Source: Planctomycetota bacterium
Lineage (GTDB): Bacteria; Planctomycetota; Phycisphaerae; Sedimentisphaerales; Anaerohalosphaeraceae
DNA length: 64,000 nt
Direction: 5' to 3'
NCBI GenBank assembly: GCA_019456225.1
Contig: VRUI01000020.1
Coordinates: 1-64,000, forward strand
Position numbers and translations under genes: made by a program. A model generated the notes under the pieces. It made no database searches. It was not told the DNA's origin and worked only from the letters and a program-made list of their open reading frames with translations. Of the stretch, positions 34,415 to 43,966 are shown in pieces (position 1 is the stretch's first letter; the number at the start of each line of letters is the position of its first letter).

Positions 34415-35714
34415 CGTATTTCTTCCCATCTGTCTTTTGTTCAGAAACCCTCACAAGGTCAACAACTTTGTGGTGATCCTGCAAACGATCAAAGATGTCC
34501 TTAAATTCACTTGCATTATTTCCAATAACAATTGTTTCGGCATGATCAAGCACTTGATCGACACTTTCAACCATCATGTCTGAAATATGAGGTATATGAT
34601 TGAGTATGTAATCCCTGTTAGATCCTTCTATCTTTGCAATGTTTACATTGCGGTCATATACCCTGATATCATATCCTTTTCCAAGAAGACGCTCTATAAC
34701 TTCAACAAGAGGACTCTCACGAAGATCATCAGTACCAGCCTTGAAACTGAAACCAAGAAAACCAACTTTCTTGCTGCCCTTGGACATAACCATTTTCAAC
34801 CCACGCTCAACCTGCCTTTGGTTACTTGGCAATAACGAGTTCAGGACGGGCAGGTCCAGATCAAGGGTGCGCGCCTTGTAAGTCAAAGCGCGAACATCCT
34901 TTGGCAAACAGGAACCGCCAAACGCAAAACCGGGTTTCATATAATAAGGCGATAGATTCAGCTTTTTATCCTGGCAGAAAATTTCCATTACCTTGTGGCC
35001 GTCAATACTCAACTCCTTGCAAATATTGCCAATTTCATTTGCAAAGCATACCTTCGCCGCATGCCATACATTGTCGGTATATTTAACCATTTCAGCTGTC
35101 TCAATTTCAGTTCTGATCAAAGCCGCTTCGATCCCCTCGTACAAATCAGCAACGACGGCCCCACTCTTGGGATCAGTCTCCCCAATAACTGTTTTAGGGG
35201 GATTATTGAAATCATATACCGCGGTACCCTCTCTAAGGAACTCAGGATTAATGCATACCCCTAAATTAAATCCGGCTCTTTTCTCAGAATATTGTTCCAG
35301 TGTTGGTATAACAACTTGCCGCATTGAACCAGGAAGCATGGTGCTTCGACAGACAACTATGTGATAGCTGTCCTTCTTTTTAAGTGCAGACCCGATCTCT
35401 TCGCAAACTTTTCTGATATATTTCAAGTCGAGATTGCCGTTTAACTGACTCGGAGTCCCAACACATACCAGGCTTATATCAGAATTCTGTATAGCTTCTT
35501 CAGAATCAAGAGTTGCTCTTAGTTTTCCTTCCTTAACAGCTTCTTTTATGATTTCAGGCATATCTTTTTCAATGATCGGAGAATTACCGTCATTGATCAT
35601 ATTGACCTTGGTACTGTTATTATCAACTCCAATTATCTGATGCCCCATCTTCGCAAAACAACCTGCAGAAACTGCACCAACATAACCGAGCCCAAAAATA
35701 CTAATTTTAGCCAT
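34398..35714 (-). CDS. algD: GDP-mannose 6-dehydrogenase (AlgD-like)
   Basis: 438 residues. Oxidises a nucleotide hexose to its uronate with 2 NAD. N-terminal ISIFGLGYVGAVSAGC, central NVWHAAKVCFANEIGNI, catalytic Cys in MKPGFAFGGSCLPKDVRALTY, SFKAGTDDLRESPLVE and the final GICW follow the Pseudomonas AlgD sequence closely (compared from memory) and more closely than UDP-glucose dehydrogenases. It should give GDP-mannuronate, so the polymer may contain mannuronic acid or a derivative. It leads the glycosyltransferase gene, with which it overlaps. ATG start. Confidence 0.88.
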   Translation of the reverse strand: MAKISIFGLGYVGAVSAGCFAKMGHQIIGVDNNSTKVNMINDGNSPIIEKDMPEIIKEAVKEGKLRATLDSEEAIQNSDISLVCVGTPSQLNGNLDLKYIRKVCEEIGSALKKKDSYHIVVCRSTMLPGSMRQVVIPTLEQYSEKRAGFNLGVCINPEFLREGTAVYDFNNPPKTVIGETDPKSGAVVADLYEGIEAALIRTEIETAEMVKYTDNVWHAAKVCFANEIGNICKELSIDGHKVMEIFCQDKKLNLSPYYMKPGFAFGGSCLPKDVRALTYKARTLDLDLPVLNSLLPSNQRQVERGLKMVMSKGSKKVGFLGFSFKAGTDDLRESPLVEVIERLLGKGYDIRVYDRNVNIAKIEGSNRDYILNHIPHISDMMVESVDQVLDHAETIVIGNNASEFKDIFDRLQDHHKVVDLVRVSEQKTDGKKYDGICW

Positions 35715-35797
35715 TACTGCTTATCCTTTCCTAAAACCAGGCCAGATCAAAAAACCTTTGCCCATGTTCGTCAATATCCCTTGCAATTGACATATAT

Positions 35798-37789
35798 TTA
35801 AAGATTGATAGCCGTTTTGATAACACTTCTTCCCGTTATTTTACCGCAACAGGATAACGTATAAATTGAAAACTTTTGATCGTATTTATCGCTGGACCAT
35901 CCGGACAATGTGTCATTGTCACCTAAGATGAGTGTGTCAGTCAACATCCCGTCAACACACAACTCTATGCTTTTATTTCCATTATTGATCTGATAATTTC
36001 TTTCTGATGTCCGGGTGATCGAGCAAGACCGGGAAAAATGAAAATTAAGAGTAACCTCATGGCTGCCGTCACATCGAAAAATATCCTCGACCAAAAGAGA
36101 ACCTTTCTCTTTGCTGAGAGAAAGCGACCTTTCATGGACAACCGGATCATCCAAAGCTTCGTAACCGTCATGCCATCCTGTAACTCTTACAATATCTCCA
36201 TTATCTTCGAAGTTTTTAATAAAAGACCGCGCTTTATGCTTCCATATAAACGGACCGGCAATTTCTGATTGATCCTGACCGTCAATTACAACTGTATTAT
36301 GCGCCGATGTACTTCTAAAATAGTTTCTGAAAGGATCATCAGCAATATAAGTATATGTCCCCGGGTCGATCAGGAACTCTTTACCATAGGCATCAAGAGT
36401 AAAACTAAGGCTGTCGGCATGTCCGTGAGCAGCTATCGACTCAAAACCCAATGGTCCACAGTCGAATATTATTTTAACTTCCTTAGGACCATCACTGCCA
36501 AGTATATAATAGCCACCTTCACTGAAACTATTCGGATTTTGTTTACTGTCAGATAGTTTCTTAATATTATCAAAATCTGCTTTCCCTTTTTTGCCGAGCA
36601 GCCAGAAAGACTTCTCATCAAATACCTTAGCTTTTTCAGCAAAATCTATTCTGTCAAATAGCACTGAAGAAGTTGCAAGAATAGAGTGAGCCTCTTCGTA
36701 TTGCCCCTCAGAGAGGACTATTACTTTGCCATCATCACTATCGCCGATCTGCTTAATACTCAAGTCTTCATTTGTGACTGCACTTATAAATGAAGCACTC
36801 TTTTCGAGCATTTCCCAGTATTCTTTGGGAAAGTCAATTCCATTTGCTCTGCCAAGCAAAGCAGAAATCAGGAAAAATTCAAAACAGAAAATCTGGTAAT
36901 GTACGGCCTGCTCTTTATTTACGCCGTCCGAATAATGCTGATGAATGATCTCGCGGCAAAGAATGTCATAAGCCTTCCTTCTAACCTTACCCATCCCTTC
37001 CATGCCGAAAAAACAAATACTTGCAACAAAAGCACCTGCCGCCTCACCGACAAGATGATTATTCGCTGAAGAGAATGCAGCGTAATTATTCGTAATATGG
37101 TGCAAGTGGCTCTTAATGACCTGCTCGATCAAAGCACACTTCTCGGGCCTGGACCTGAGATAATCCTTTAGAAAAGCGACTATCCATGAAATCGAAATCA
37201 ACCTGATGCCAGATTCCATCGGCATCGTCCAGTTTACTCCAAGGAGATAGGGACACTGCTTTATAAATTCTTCAAGTTGTTTTACAACCTCATCGGCATA
37301 CTCATTTTTGCCGGTCAGATAATAAGCCTTGCTCAAAGTAATAAGATGCTGAAATCTGGGCACCTCCCAGAAGTACTTGAAATCACCAAAAACCTTGGTA
37401 TCTCTGTAATCAAGCCACGGCCCAAACTCAAGCGGAGTTTTTATCTTATTCTTGTATTCATAATTAAAGTCAATATCATCGCCAAGAGAAATCTCACCAA
37501 GGGCAAAAAGCTCAAAACGATGCTCCATAAGCTTATCAGCCGCAGCAACAGAACCGTCAATCCATTGAAGCGGGCAGTCTTCTTTGTTGATATCGGCAAG
37601 GCCGTAAAATGATGTATTGTCGATCATATCTACGATCTGCGTAGACATCGAACAGGACCTGGCAAATGACCTGGCATGAGTCTTATGCAATATACGGTTC
37701 GACATCTGCCACGTAAGCTTTTTAATCCTCCAGGCAATTTCTAAAGGACTCATCGACTTCAATCTGTTGTAATACCAGGCTATCTTCAT
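35798..37789 (-). CDS. Heparinase II/III-family protein
   Basis: 663 residues: an N-terminal alpha/alpha toroid (about 1-340; FGPWLDYRDTKVFGDFKYFWEVPRFQHL, MESGIRLISISWIVAF) and a C-terminal beta-sandwich (GGYYILGSDG, FDCGPLGFESIAAHGHADSLSFTLDAYGKEFLIDPGTYTY, STSAHNTVVIDG). The His and Tyr residues are those used by polysaccharide lyases of this fold. No signal peptide is seen. Proteins of this type are common in EPS loci, where some act as lyases on uronate polymers and others are of unknown role. With algD next door, a uronate-containing polymer is a plausible substrate. Confidence 0.87.
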   Translation of the reverse strand: MKIAWYYNRLKSMSPLEIAWRIKKLTWQMSNRILHKTHARSFARSCSMSTQIVDMIDNTSFYGLADINKEDCPLQWIDGSVAAADKLMEHRFELFALGEISLGDDIDFNYEYKNKIKTPLEFGPWLDYRDTKVFGDFKYFWEVPRFQHLITLSKAYYLTGKNEYADEVVKQLEEFIKQCPYLLGVNWTMPMESGIRLISISWIVAFLKDYLRSRPEKCALIEQVIKSHLHHITNNYAAFSSANNHLVGEAAGAFVASICFFGMEGMGKVRRKAYDILCREIIHQHYSDGVNKEQAVHYQIFCFEFFLISALLGRANGIDFPKEYWEMLEKSASFISAVTNEDLSIKQIGDSDDGKVIVLSEGQYEEAHSILATSSVLFDRIDFAEKAKVFDEKSFWLLGKKGKADFDNIKKLSDSKQNPNSFSEGGYYILGSDGPKEVKIIFDCGPLGFESIAAHGHADSLSFTLDAYGKEFLIDPGTYTYIADDPFRNYFRSTSAHNTVVIDGQDQSEIAGPFIWKHKARSFIKNFEDNGDIVRVTGWHDGYEALDDPVVHERSLSLSKEKGSLLVEDIFRCDGSHEVTLNFHFSRSCSITRTSERNYQINNGNKSIELCVDGMLTDTLILGDNDTLSGWSSDKYDQKFSIYTLSCCGKITGRSVIKTAINL

Positions 37790-37806
37790 TACTGATTTTT
37801 ACTTTT

Positions 37807-38991
37807 TCAGGCCGGATTCGATTCTATACTGTTAATATGAGAGATGATCGTATCGACCTTGCTATCCCACGTCTCATTTTCCACCATTTTCCGTCGGGCA
37901 ATTACTTTAGCCGGATCGTCCTCATCAACCGCTTTGCGAATCAATGAAATAAATTCATCATGACTCTTCGCTGCATAGACTACATCCAGATATGGGTCTA
38001 ACTCAGGATAATACATTGAAACTACAGGATTGCCCAAAGCCAGGTATTCCTTCGTTTTGACAGGATTGCAGTACTCGATCCATTTGTTCTGATTCCAGGG
38101 CATAATGGCAACATCGAAAACCTTGCCGTAATGGCGGATTTCATCATATGCCTTTTGACCGAGAAAATAAACATTCTTGAAATTTGCAAGTTCACCTAAT
38201 TCGGTTGAAACCGGACCGACCAAAACTAATGACATCTCAGGCAATTGTTTGGCAACATATTCGAACAACTTCATATCCAGAGTCTTTGAAGAAATATCTC
38301 CGTAATAACCTATGATCGGTCCGGGTATAGAAGCAATATCTTCAGGAACATAGTCTGATTCATGAGCTGTTGCAAAGAACTCATAATCCACTCCATGCCC
38401 CAGCAGTAAAGATCCGTCATTCTTTTCCTTGCCCTCTTTCCACATCTTTGTATTAACATACAGCACAAGATCTGATGTAGTACTAAGTTCATCATCCAAA
38501 GCTGAAATAAAAGCCTTATCCGCTCCCGGCATCTCTTCGAAAAGGTCTGTACGCTCATATATAAGACAGTCATACTTAAACTTCTTGATGATCTGTAAAG
38601 CCGGCGGACAACCGATATAAAAAGCAGGCTTCTTTAATCCCAAAAACAACGTCGCTAGTTTTATCTGAAGAAAAACCGAAAATGAATTCAGTTTACTGCC
38701 AATCTTACTTTTATAAACAGGTATTGACAGTGGGCTAATAACAAACATCCCGCTGTCCGTCTTTCGAATAAACCGGCCAATACTCTTGAGCTTGCGTATT
38801 ATCTTCTTAAAAGCATGCCGGTCTTTTTTCAAAGAGGGAATACGCATACCAAGGGAATTTACAAACAAAACCTTATGGCCCTTATTCGCCAGCCGATTCA
38901 TCACCTGTGGACAAAATAGCCCTCTATTATGATACCACCAGTCACAACCGGCAAAACAGACTATCGCATTTTCTTTACTTTTCATGCTCAT
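37807..38991 (-). CDS. Glycosyltransferase, GT4-like
   Basis: 394 residues with GT-B features: N-terminal domain FAGCDWWYHNRGLFCPQVMNRLANKGHKVLFVNS, hinge LLLGHGVDYEFF, GYYGDISSKTLDMKLF and the donor-site NPVKTKEYLALGNPVVSMYYPEL with the Glu expected in this family. No membrane span. Its start codon immediately follows the stop of the heparinase-side neighbour's upstream gene group: it ends 17 bases before the heparinase-like gene and begins 1 base from the GT2 gene's end. Sugar specificity unknown. Confidence 0.86.
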   Translation of the reverse strand: MSMKSKENAIVCFAGCDWWYHNRGLFCPQVMNRLANKGHKVLFVNSLGMRIPSLKKDRHAFKKIIRKLKSIGRFIRKTDSGMFVISPLSIPVYKSKIGSKLNSFSVFLQIKLATLFLGLKKPAFYIGCPPALQIIKKFKYDCLIYERTDLFEEMPGADKAFISALDDELSTTSDLVLYVNTKMWKEGKEKNDGSLLLGHGVDYEFFATAHESDYVPEDIASIPGPIIGYYGDISSKTLDMKLFEYVAKQLPEMSLVLVGPVSTELGELANFKNVYFLGQKAYDEIRHYGKVFDVAIMPWNQNKWIEYCNPVKTKEYLALGNPVVSMYYPELDPYLDVVYAAKSHDEFISLIRKAVDEDDPAKVIARRKMVENETWDSKVDTIISHINSIESNPA

Positions 38992-39963
38992 CTACAACTT
39001 ACCAACCAAAGTCTTTTTGTTCATCAGAGTCCCCTTCCAATTAAAAATACAGTAAAATGCTCCAAGCAAACAAGTCACAGAAGCATCAAAATACTCCTTA
39101 CGATCTTTCTTACTAATAATTGATTTCATCAACCAGTACGGCGACCTCAACAAAAAGAACATTGATGTAAAAAAACAGGCAATAGGAAATGTCCACCTGC
39201 TTCTGTGCAGTCTCATAAAAATGAGTTGGCTGCCGTATAGCTGAAGCCTGAATTTCCTGGCCATTTGCTTTGTAGTCTGTCCGCCCAGATGAATTATTCT
39301 CGGCTCCGGTGTAAACAGAATCTCCCAGCCGGCCTTATTAAAACGATAGCACCAATCGGGATCGTCACCATATACAAAATATGTCTTATCCATAAGACCC
39401 ACCTCTTTTATCGCTTCCTGACGAACCAGAGAAAAACATCCGCAAACAGTCTCGACCTCTCTTGGCTCATCATAAGCCCACCAGGTCATCCTTTCCCGAC
39501 CAAAGAATTTACTCCGTGGGAAAACCTTATAAAGATACGAAGCCGACAAAAACTTATTCAAGAGAGACGGATACATAAAGCAATTCCTCTGAAGCGTCAT
39601 ATCCGCGTTAAGCACCTTACACCCTACAACTGCTGCTTCGGTATGCTGATCGGCAAACTGAACTGTCTTCGCTATCGCATTTTCCAAAACGATCGTATCG
39701 CTATTTAGCAAAAGCACATAGCGGCCCTTTGCCTGCTCGATTCCCTGGTTGTTGGCGATAATGAAACCCATATTTTCATCGTTTTCAATTATCTTCACAT
39801 CGGAAAACTCCTGCCGAACCATCTCAACGCTTCCGTCTTCCGAAGCGTTGTCGACATAGATAACTTCATAATCAATGTCACGGGTCTCATCAAAAACTGA
39901 CTTCAAACAATCATACAGAAGTTTTTTTACATTCCATGCAACTACAATTATCGAAACATCCAT
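38992..39963 (-). CDS. GT2-family glycosyltransferase
   Basis: 323 residues, GT-A fold inverting enzyme. Seen: VSIIVVAWNVKKLLYDCLKSV, YVDNASEDGSVEMV, the DXD-type LLNSDTIVLENAI, and GDDPDWCYRFNKAGWEILFTP, the pattern of the rhamnosyltransferase-like subgroup (WbbL-like). A C-terminal hydrophobic stretch (WTFPIACFFTSMFFLLRSPYWLM) should hold it at the membrane. It abuts the downstream glycosyltransferase gene and is 5 bases from the epimerase gene. Confidence 0.9.
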   Translation of the reverse strand: MDVSIIVVAWNVKKLLYDCLKSVFDETRDIDYEVIYVDNASEDGSVEMVRQEFSDVKIIENDENMGFIIANNQGIEQAKGRYVLLLNSDTIVLENAIAKTVQFADQHTEAAVVGCKVLNADMTLQRNCFMYPSLLNKFLSASYLYKVFPRSKFFGRERMTWWAYDEPREVETVCGCFSLVRQEAIKEVGLMDKTYFVYGDDPDWCYRFNKAGWEILFTPEPRIIHLGGQTTKQMARKFRLQLYGSQLIFMRLHRSRWTFPIACFFTSMFFLLRSPYWLMKSIISKKDRKEYFDASVTCLLGAFYCIFNWKGTLMNKKTLVGKL

Positions 39964-39968
39964 ATGCT

Positions 39969-40952
39969 TTACTCTCCCAACTTATTAATTTTGATGGCAT
40001 GCTGAACATTTTGAAAAACCCTGATGTTATAGTAATTATCTTCTTCATAATCAGCAAACTCATCATTACGCTCATAAAGACTTTGAATAATGTCACTTAC
40101 AGTATATTGAGGCTGGAATCCAAGCTGCAATCTAGCTTTATCAATAGTTACCTTGTAGTTGCGAAAATCTTCAATATTCTTGATATTGATTCCGATCTTT
40201 TTTCCCCCAAGCAACTGAACCCTGTCCTTAACCATATCTCCAACCTGGCCTACAGTGTAATTGTCCGATGCTACATTAAATACTCCGCTTATGGAGGAAT
40301 GGGCCTGTATTGCCCGTAAATACGCCGTCGCGGCATCTCTGATGTCAAGTATAGGCCGCCAGATAGAGGCATTGTTAACTGTAACCTGACCCTGGCTCAT
40401 CGCAAACTTGAACATTGTATTAACGATAAGATCCAGTCTCATTCGCGGGCTGTAGCCGGAAACTGTTCCTTTACGCAGGGCTATGACTGAAAAATTTTCA
40501 TCCTGAAGCTGCAAAACCCCACGTTCTCCCTGTAATTTCGACACCCCATAAGGATAACCGCAAGTCACCGGACTCTCTTCGTCATAAAGTTCATCTACAG
40601 TATACCCATAGACCGAACAAGATGAAGCATATATAAAGCGTTTGACACCGGCGTTCTTAGCCGTAAAAGCCAGGTACGACGGCAAGGCACCGTTGTATAC
40701 GAAATTCATCGAAGGATCAAATTCAGCCATAGGATCATTAGAAAGACCTGCCAGGAAAATTATCTGATCATAGATTTCCAGATCACTTTCTGTGCAATCA
40801 AAAAGATCCTTCTTCATAACCCTTACTTTTTCCGGCAGATTGTTGCCGAACCACATCAAATCTATGACATCAACGTCATAACCATGTTCGAGCAACACCG
40901 GAATCAAATATGAACCTATATAACCTGCACCCCCTGCTACTAAAATTCTCAT
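39969..40952 (-). CDS. NAD-dependent nucleotide-sugar epimerase/dehydratase
   Basis: 327-residue extended SDR: ILVAGGAGYIGSYLIPVLLEHG (NAD site at 4-11), YASSCSVYG, catalytic Tyr and Lys in YPYGVSKLQGE, and WRPILDIRDAATAYLRAI. Product cannot be told from sequence; close relatives are annotated only as epimerases. Its ATG overlaps the stop of the RmlD-like gene by 4 bases (ATGA), so the two enzymes are probably made in equal amounts for one sugar pathway. Confidence 0.88.
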   Translation of the reverse strand: MRILVAGGAGYIGSYLIPVLLEHGYDVDVIDLMWFGNNLPEKVRVMKKDLFDCTESDLEIYDQIIFLAGLSNDPMAEFDPSMNFVYNGALPSYLAFTAKNAGVKRFIYASSCSVYGYTVDELYDEESPVTCGYPYGVSKLQGERGVLQLQDENFSVIALRKGTVSGYSPRMRLDLIVNTMFKFAMSQGQVTVNNASIWRPILDIRDAATAYLRAIQAHSSISGVFNVASDNYTVGQVGDMVKDRVQLLGGKKIGINIKNIEDFRNYKVTIDKARLQLGFQPQYTVSDIIQSLYERNDEFADYEEDNYYNIRVFQNVQHAIKINKLGE

Positions 40953-41680
40953 TTTATTATTCCTTCCTTTAATAGATTACCATATCTTTCACAATTTAAA
41001 GAAGTATCAACAGGCACTTTAAAATTGACATCATTAATCGAAAGATCACCTATTTCCTTGCTCTCATCAAGATTCTTTGCAAATTCCATAACAGTTTTTC
41101 TTTTTCCGCCGACGTGTACAGTACCAAGAACATCCGTACCGACCAGCTTTGACATCATACCGGCAATGACCGAAACACTTTCTCTGCTCGTCCACTGGTC
41201 GACAAAAGCCTTATCATAAGGAAACACGTCCGGGGCGAATGTAGTTCTTATGACCAGCGACTTATCATAAAGCCTTACCGCACATTCACCGCCAAGTTTG
41301 GACCATGCATATTTATTGACCGGGTAAACCGGATCATCCTCTTTATAGCTGCCCTTTTTCCCGTCGAACACATAATCAGTGCAAACGTATATCAGCCGCG
41401 CGTCAAGTTCGATGCATAATTTCACAATATTGGAGGTACCAACAATATTAACGTCGATCGCCTGGACCGGGTCTTTATCAATGAGAGGCGGCGAGGTAAA
41501 AGCCGCCGCATGAAATATCTCTTTGCAATCAACAGACTTTGCATATTCCAGCATCTGATCATAATTGAGAATGTTAAATTCTTCCAGAGTCGGATAGTTC
41601 AAGTCCGGGGCAAACTTGCGAAATGTCGAACCCAGCAGACCGCATTCACCCGTAAATATAATATTTGAATGACTTACCAT
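40949..41680 (-). CDS. RmlD-like dTDP-4-dehydrorhamnose reductase-family protein
   Basis: 243 residues, shorter than typical RmlD (about 285-300). NAD(P)-binding IIFTGECGLLGSTF, HAAAFTSPPLIDKDP, STD-like VCTDYVFDGKKGSYKEDD and catalytic YAWSKLGGE are seen. Likely reduces a 4-keto-deoxysugar made by RfbB and the RmlC-like epimerase. The second half is shortened, so the substrate may not be dTDP-4-keto-rhamnose. 4-base overlap with the next epimerase gene. Confidence 0.82.
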   Translation of the reverse strand: MVSHSNIIFTGECGLLGSTFRKFAPDLNYPTLEEFNILNYDQMLEYAKSVDCKEIFHAAAFTSPPLIDKDPVQAIDVNIVGTSNIVKLCIELDARLIYVCTDYVFDGKKGSYKEDDPVYPVNKYAWSKLGGECAVRLYDKSLVIRTTFAPDVFPYDKAFVDQWTSRESVSVIAGMMSKLVGTDVLGTVHVGGKRKTVMEFAKNLDESKEIGDLSINDVNFKVPVDTSLNCERYGNLLKEGIIK

Positions 41681-41760
41681 TCTCTATCTCCAAAATATTG
41701 CTTCTTATTCAGTTAAGTTAATTCCAAAACAGCGATCAAATTCGCAGGCAACCATTGCAA

Positions 41761-41793
41761 AGCTAATTGCTAATCGCTAATTGCTAATCGCTT
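41761..41793 (-). repeat. Heptad array after the RmlC-like gene
   Basis: On the gene strand AGCGATT, AGCAATT, AGCGATT, AGCAATT, AGC starts right after the TAA stop. A two-heptad unit is repeated twice exactly. Confidence 0.7.
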
Positions 41794-42435
41794 TTAACCC
41801 AGTTCTTCATAAAGAAAATTATTCGACCTGTCGTCATCTGTCCACGACTTGACCGTAAACCCTTCTTTATCCTTTTCAGTAATAAGGTCTGTTGTCAATG
41901 CCATCCCATCAAACATCTCCTTTAATTCCTCATCGCATAAGGACCAGTCGATGTCTTCAGCCAAAGGAGAGATACCCGCTTCACATCCAGGACTGTACTC
42001 ACCTGAACAGAAATACTCGATCATCGTTTCCTCGGTAAAGAAATTACCATGTGCAAACCCCGGCGGGATCCATATCCATTCACTGTAATCTTTATCCAGA
42101 CCAGCCGGCATATCATAACATATTATCTTACCAAAAGTCGGCGAGCCCTTACGGATATCAAGTATCATATCAACCATCCGACCGGAAAGAGTGCGAACAA
42201 GCTTACCCATAAAAGGATTCCACTGGAAATGAAGCCCGCGAACAGTGCCTTTATGCGAACAGCTCTCATTGCACTGAACAAATTCAACACCCTTCATAAA
42301 CCCCATCTCGGGATGACCAGCAAAATCACTCTTGCGAAAATGCTCAGTAAAATAACCCCGATGATCACAAAACCGAGCAAATCGGATAACCTTAACCGAT
42401 TCAATTGACAGTGATTTAACTTCAATTATTTTCAC
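41794..42435 (-). CDS. RmlC-like dTDP-4-dehydrorhamnose 3,5-epimerase family protein
   Basis: 213-residue cupin. Family landmarks: DHRGYFTEHF (24-33), QCNESCSHKGTVRGLHFQWNP with the catalytic His at RGLHFQ, VDMILDIRKGSPTFGK and WIWIPPGFAHGNFF. With rfbB and the RmlD-like gene this gives three of the four Rml steps. The C-terminal 30 residues extend beyond typical RmlC (about 180), and an FCSGEYSPGCEAGI segment replaces the usual KTTDYYxPEdE, so it may act on another 4-keto sugar. Confidence 0.88.
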   Translation of the reverse strand: MKIIEVKSLSIESVKVIRFARFCDHRGYFTEHFRKSDFAGHPEMGFMKGVEFVQCNESCSHKGTVRGLHFQWNPFMGKLVRTLSGRMVDMILDIRKGSPTFGKIICYDMPAGLDKDYSEWIWIPPGFAHGNFFTEETMIEYFCSGEYSPGCEAGISPLAEDIDWSLCDEELKEMFDGMALTTDLITEKDKEGFTVKSWTDDDRSNNFLYEELG

Positions 42436-42617
42436 TATTAAACTCCTACTAATATATGATAAATCAATTATTTCACAAATTGAAACGATGGCCGTTCATG
42501 GCCAAACTTTAACTGGTCAGCCAATAAATATTTCATTCGGGTATAAAAAACACATAAATAAGATCAGTTTTTTTACCTCATTGGCTGAACTCCTCAGGCA
42601 GGATCACTCTCAAAGCC

Positions 42618-43919
42618 TCAGGCCGCAATACGTTGAGGTTTCGCAATAGCAAGACCAGTAAATGAACCTACCAATCCAAGAATACAATAAAATAGCGATA
42701 CAGATGTACCGAAGAAACTAACTCCTTGCCAATTTACAATTACTGCTAAAACAGAACTTCCCAATGCCCAGCATATTGACTTCAATTCTTTATCCATTGT
42801 CTGTTTAAAGGCCTTTGCGAGTCTGTTAAATGCTGACGCCAGCACTACACAAAGTGCTATTACCCCAGGTAGACCGTACAGCATACCTGCTTTAATAAAT
42901 TCGTTGTTTGCATCGGTTCTGCCATTTGACGCTCTCGCAACCCAAAGCGGATCTCTACCACCGTATCCTGCCAGCCACCAATCTCCAAAATCCCTGATCG
43001 CTGAATCAATGAGAGCAACCCTTTGCCACCACGTGCCCCCAGTGATATTTGCCAGCTTATATAACACATGATAAAAATGCTGGTTACTTATCATTTCAAC
43101 CAATAAACAAAATGCAATAAAACATATAATTAGTGGTTTTACTAAACGTGTAAATCGTTCCATCATTAAAAAAAAGACCAAAGCGATTAACGTAATCCAT
43201 GAATTACTTTGCCAACTGCTAAGTGCTCCCAGACAAGCAAATCCTACCATAATATAGGAAATCTTTCGCCAATAATTATTTTGCCGCCTTAGAGTCCAGA
43301 TTATAGGTAACAGCATAATAAAACAACTTCCAAACATAATCGGATGACTGGAAGGACCGACTGCCCGAGCGTGGCCCTGTCGCCCCGTAATGCTAACAGA
43401 GCCGACCGGTATATCCCAGGGCCTGAAACTTTTCAAATGAATAAAAAAATACCTATGGGTAGTGCACTCTATCAACCCAACAATTGCTAATGGTACTAAA
43501 GCAAGTCCAACAATCTTAGCAAAAGAAACCAAATCATCTTTATTTGTAATTGTTAATCGTGTCGCCATATATGCAAACCAGGTATCCATCAGAAATCCGC
43601 TTCTGTTTTCGACAGACATACTAAAAACAGGATACATAAAACAATATATCCCCACATATATCGCCATACTCAGTGCTATCAGGGTATCAAATCGGGACCA
43701 GGTAAACTTTCGTGAAATTCGTTTGTCGCATAAGCATCGCAGCAGCAATATTGCAACAACTATACGCCCCGCTGATATATCTATAGTACCAAGACTGATC
43801 CTTAAATAATCGGGATACCAGACTAACACAATAACATAAGTTGCCAGGGCATACGGCGCACGCAAACATACACATAAAGCCGAACTAATAATACCAATTG
43901 CTAATGTAATACCCTGCAT
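42618..43919 (-). CDS. O-antigen polymerase/ligase-like membrane protein (Wzy-type)
   Basis: 433 residues with about 11-12 TM helices and one large periplasmic loop (about 165-200 and 280-330; RWQ-type region GTWWQRVALIDSAIRDFGDWWLAGYGGRD). The GRQGHARAVGPSSHPIMFG segment and the WLAGYGG...NNEFIKAGMLYGLPG region are typical of the Wzy_C/WaaL superfamily. It would join lipid-linked repeat units in the periplasm. Polymerase and ligase cannot be separated by sequence; the presence of Wzx and Wzz in the locus favours polymerase. Confidence 0.85.
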   Translation of the reverse strand: MQGITLAIGIISSALCVCLRAPYALATYVIVLVWYPDYLRISLGTIDISAGRIVVAILLLRCLCDKRISRKFTWSRFDTLIALSMAIYVGIYCFMYPVFSMSVENRSGFLMDTWFAYMATRLTITNKDDLVSFAKIVGLALVPLAIVGLIECTTHRYFFIHLKSFRPWDIPVGSVSITGRQGHARAVGPSSHPIMFGSCFIMLLPIIWTLRRQNNYWRKISYIMVGFACLGALSSWQSNSWITLIALVFFLMMERFTRLVKPLIICFIAFCLLVEMISNQHFYHVLYKLANITGGTWWQRVALIDSAIRDFGDWWLAGYGGRDPLWVARASNGRTDANNEFIKAGMLYGLPGVIALCVVLASAFNRLAKAFKQTMDKELKSICWALGSSVLAVIVNWQGVSFFGTSVSLFYCILGLVGSFTGLAIAKPQRIAA

Positions 43920-43966
43920 ATATGACCGCTTACTGAAAAACTCTAAAAGTTTAGAGAAATAGTTTT

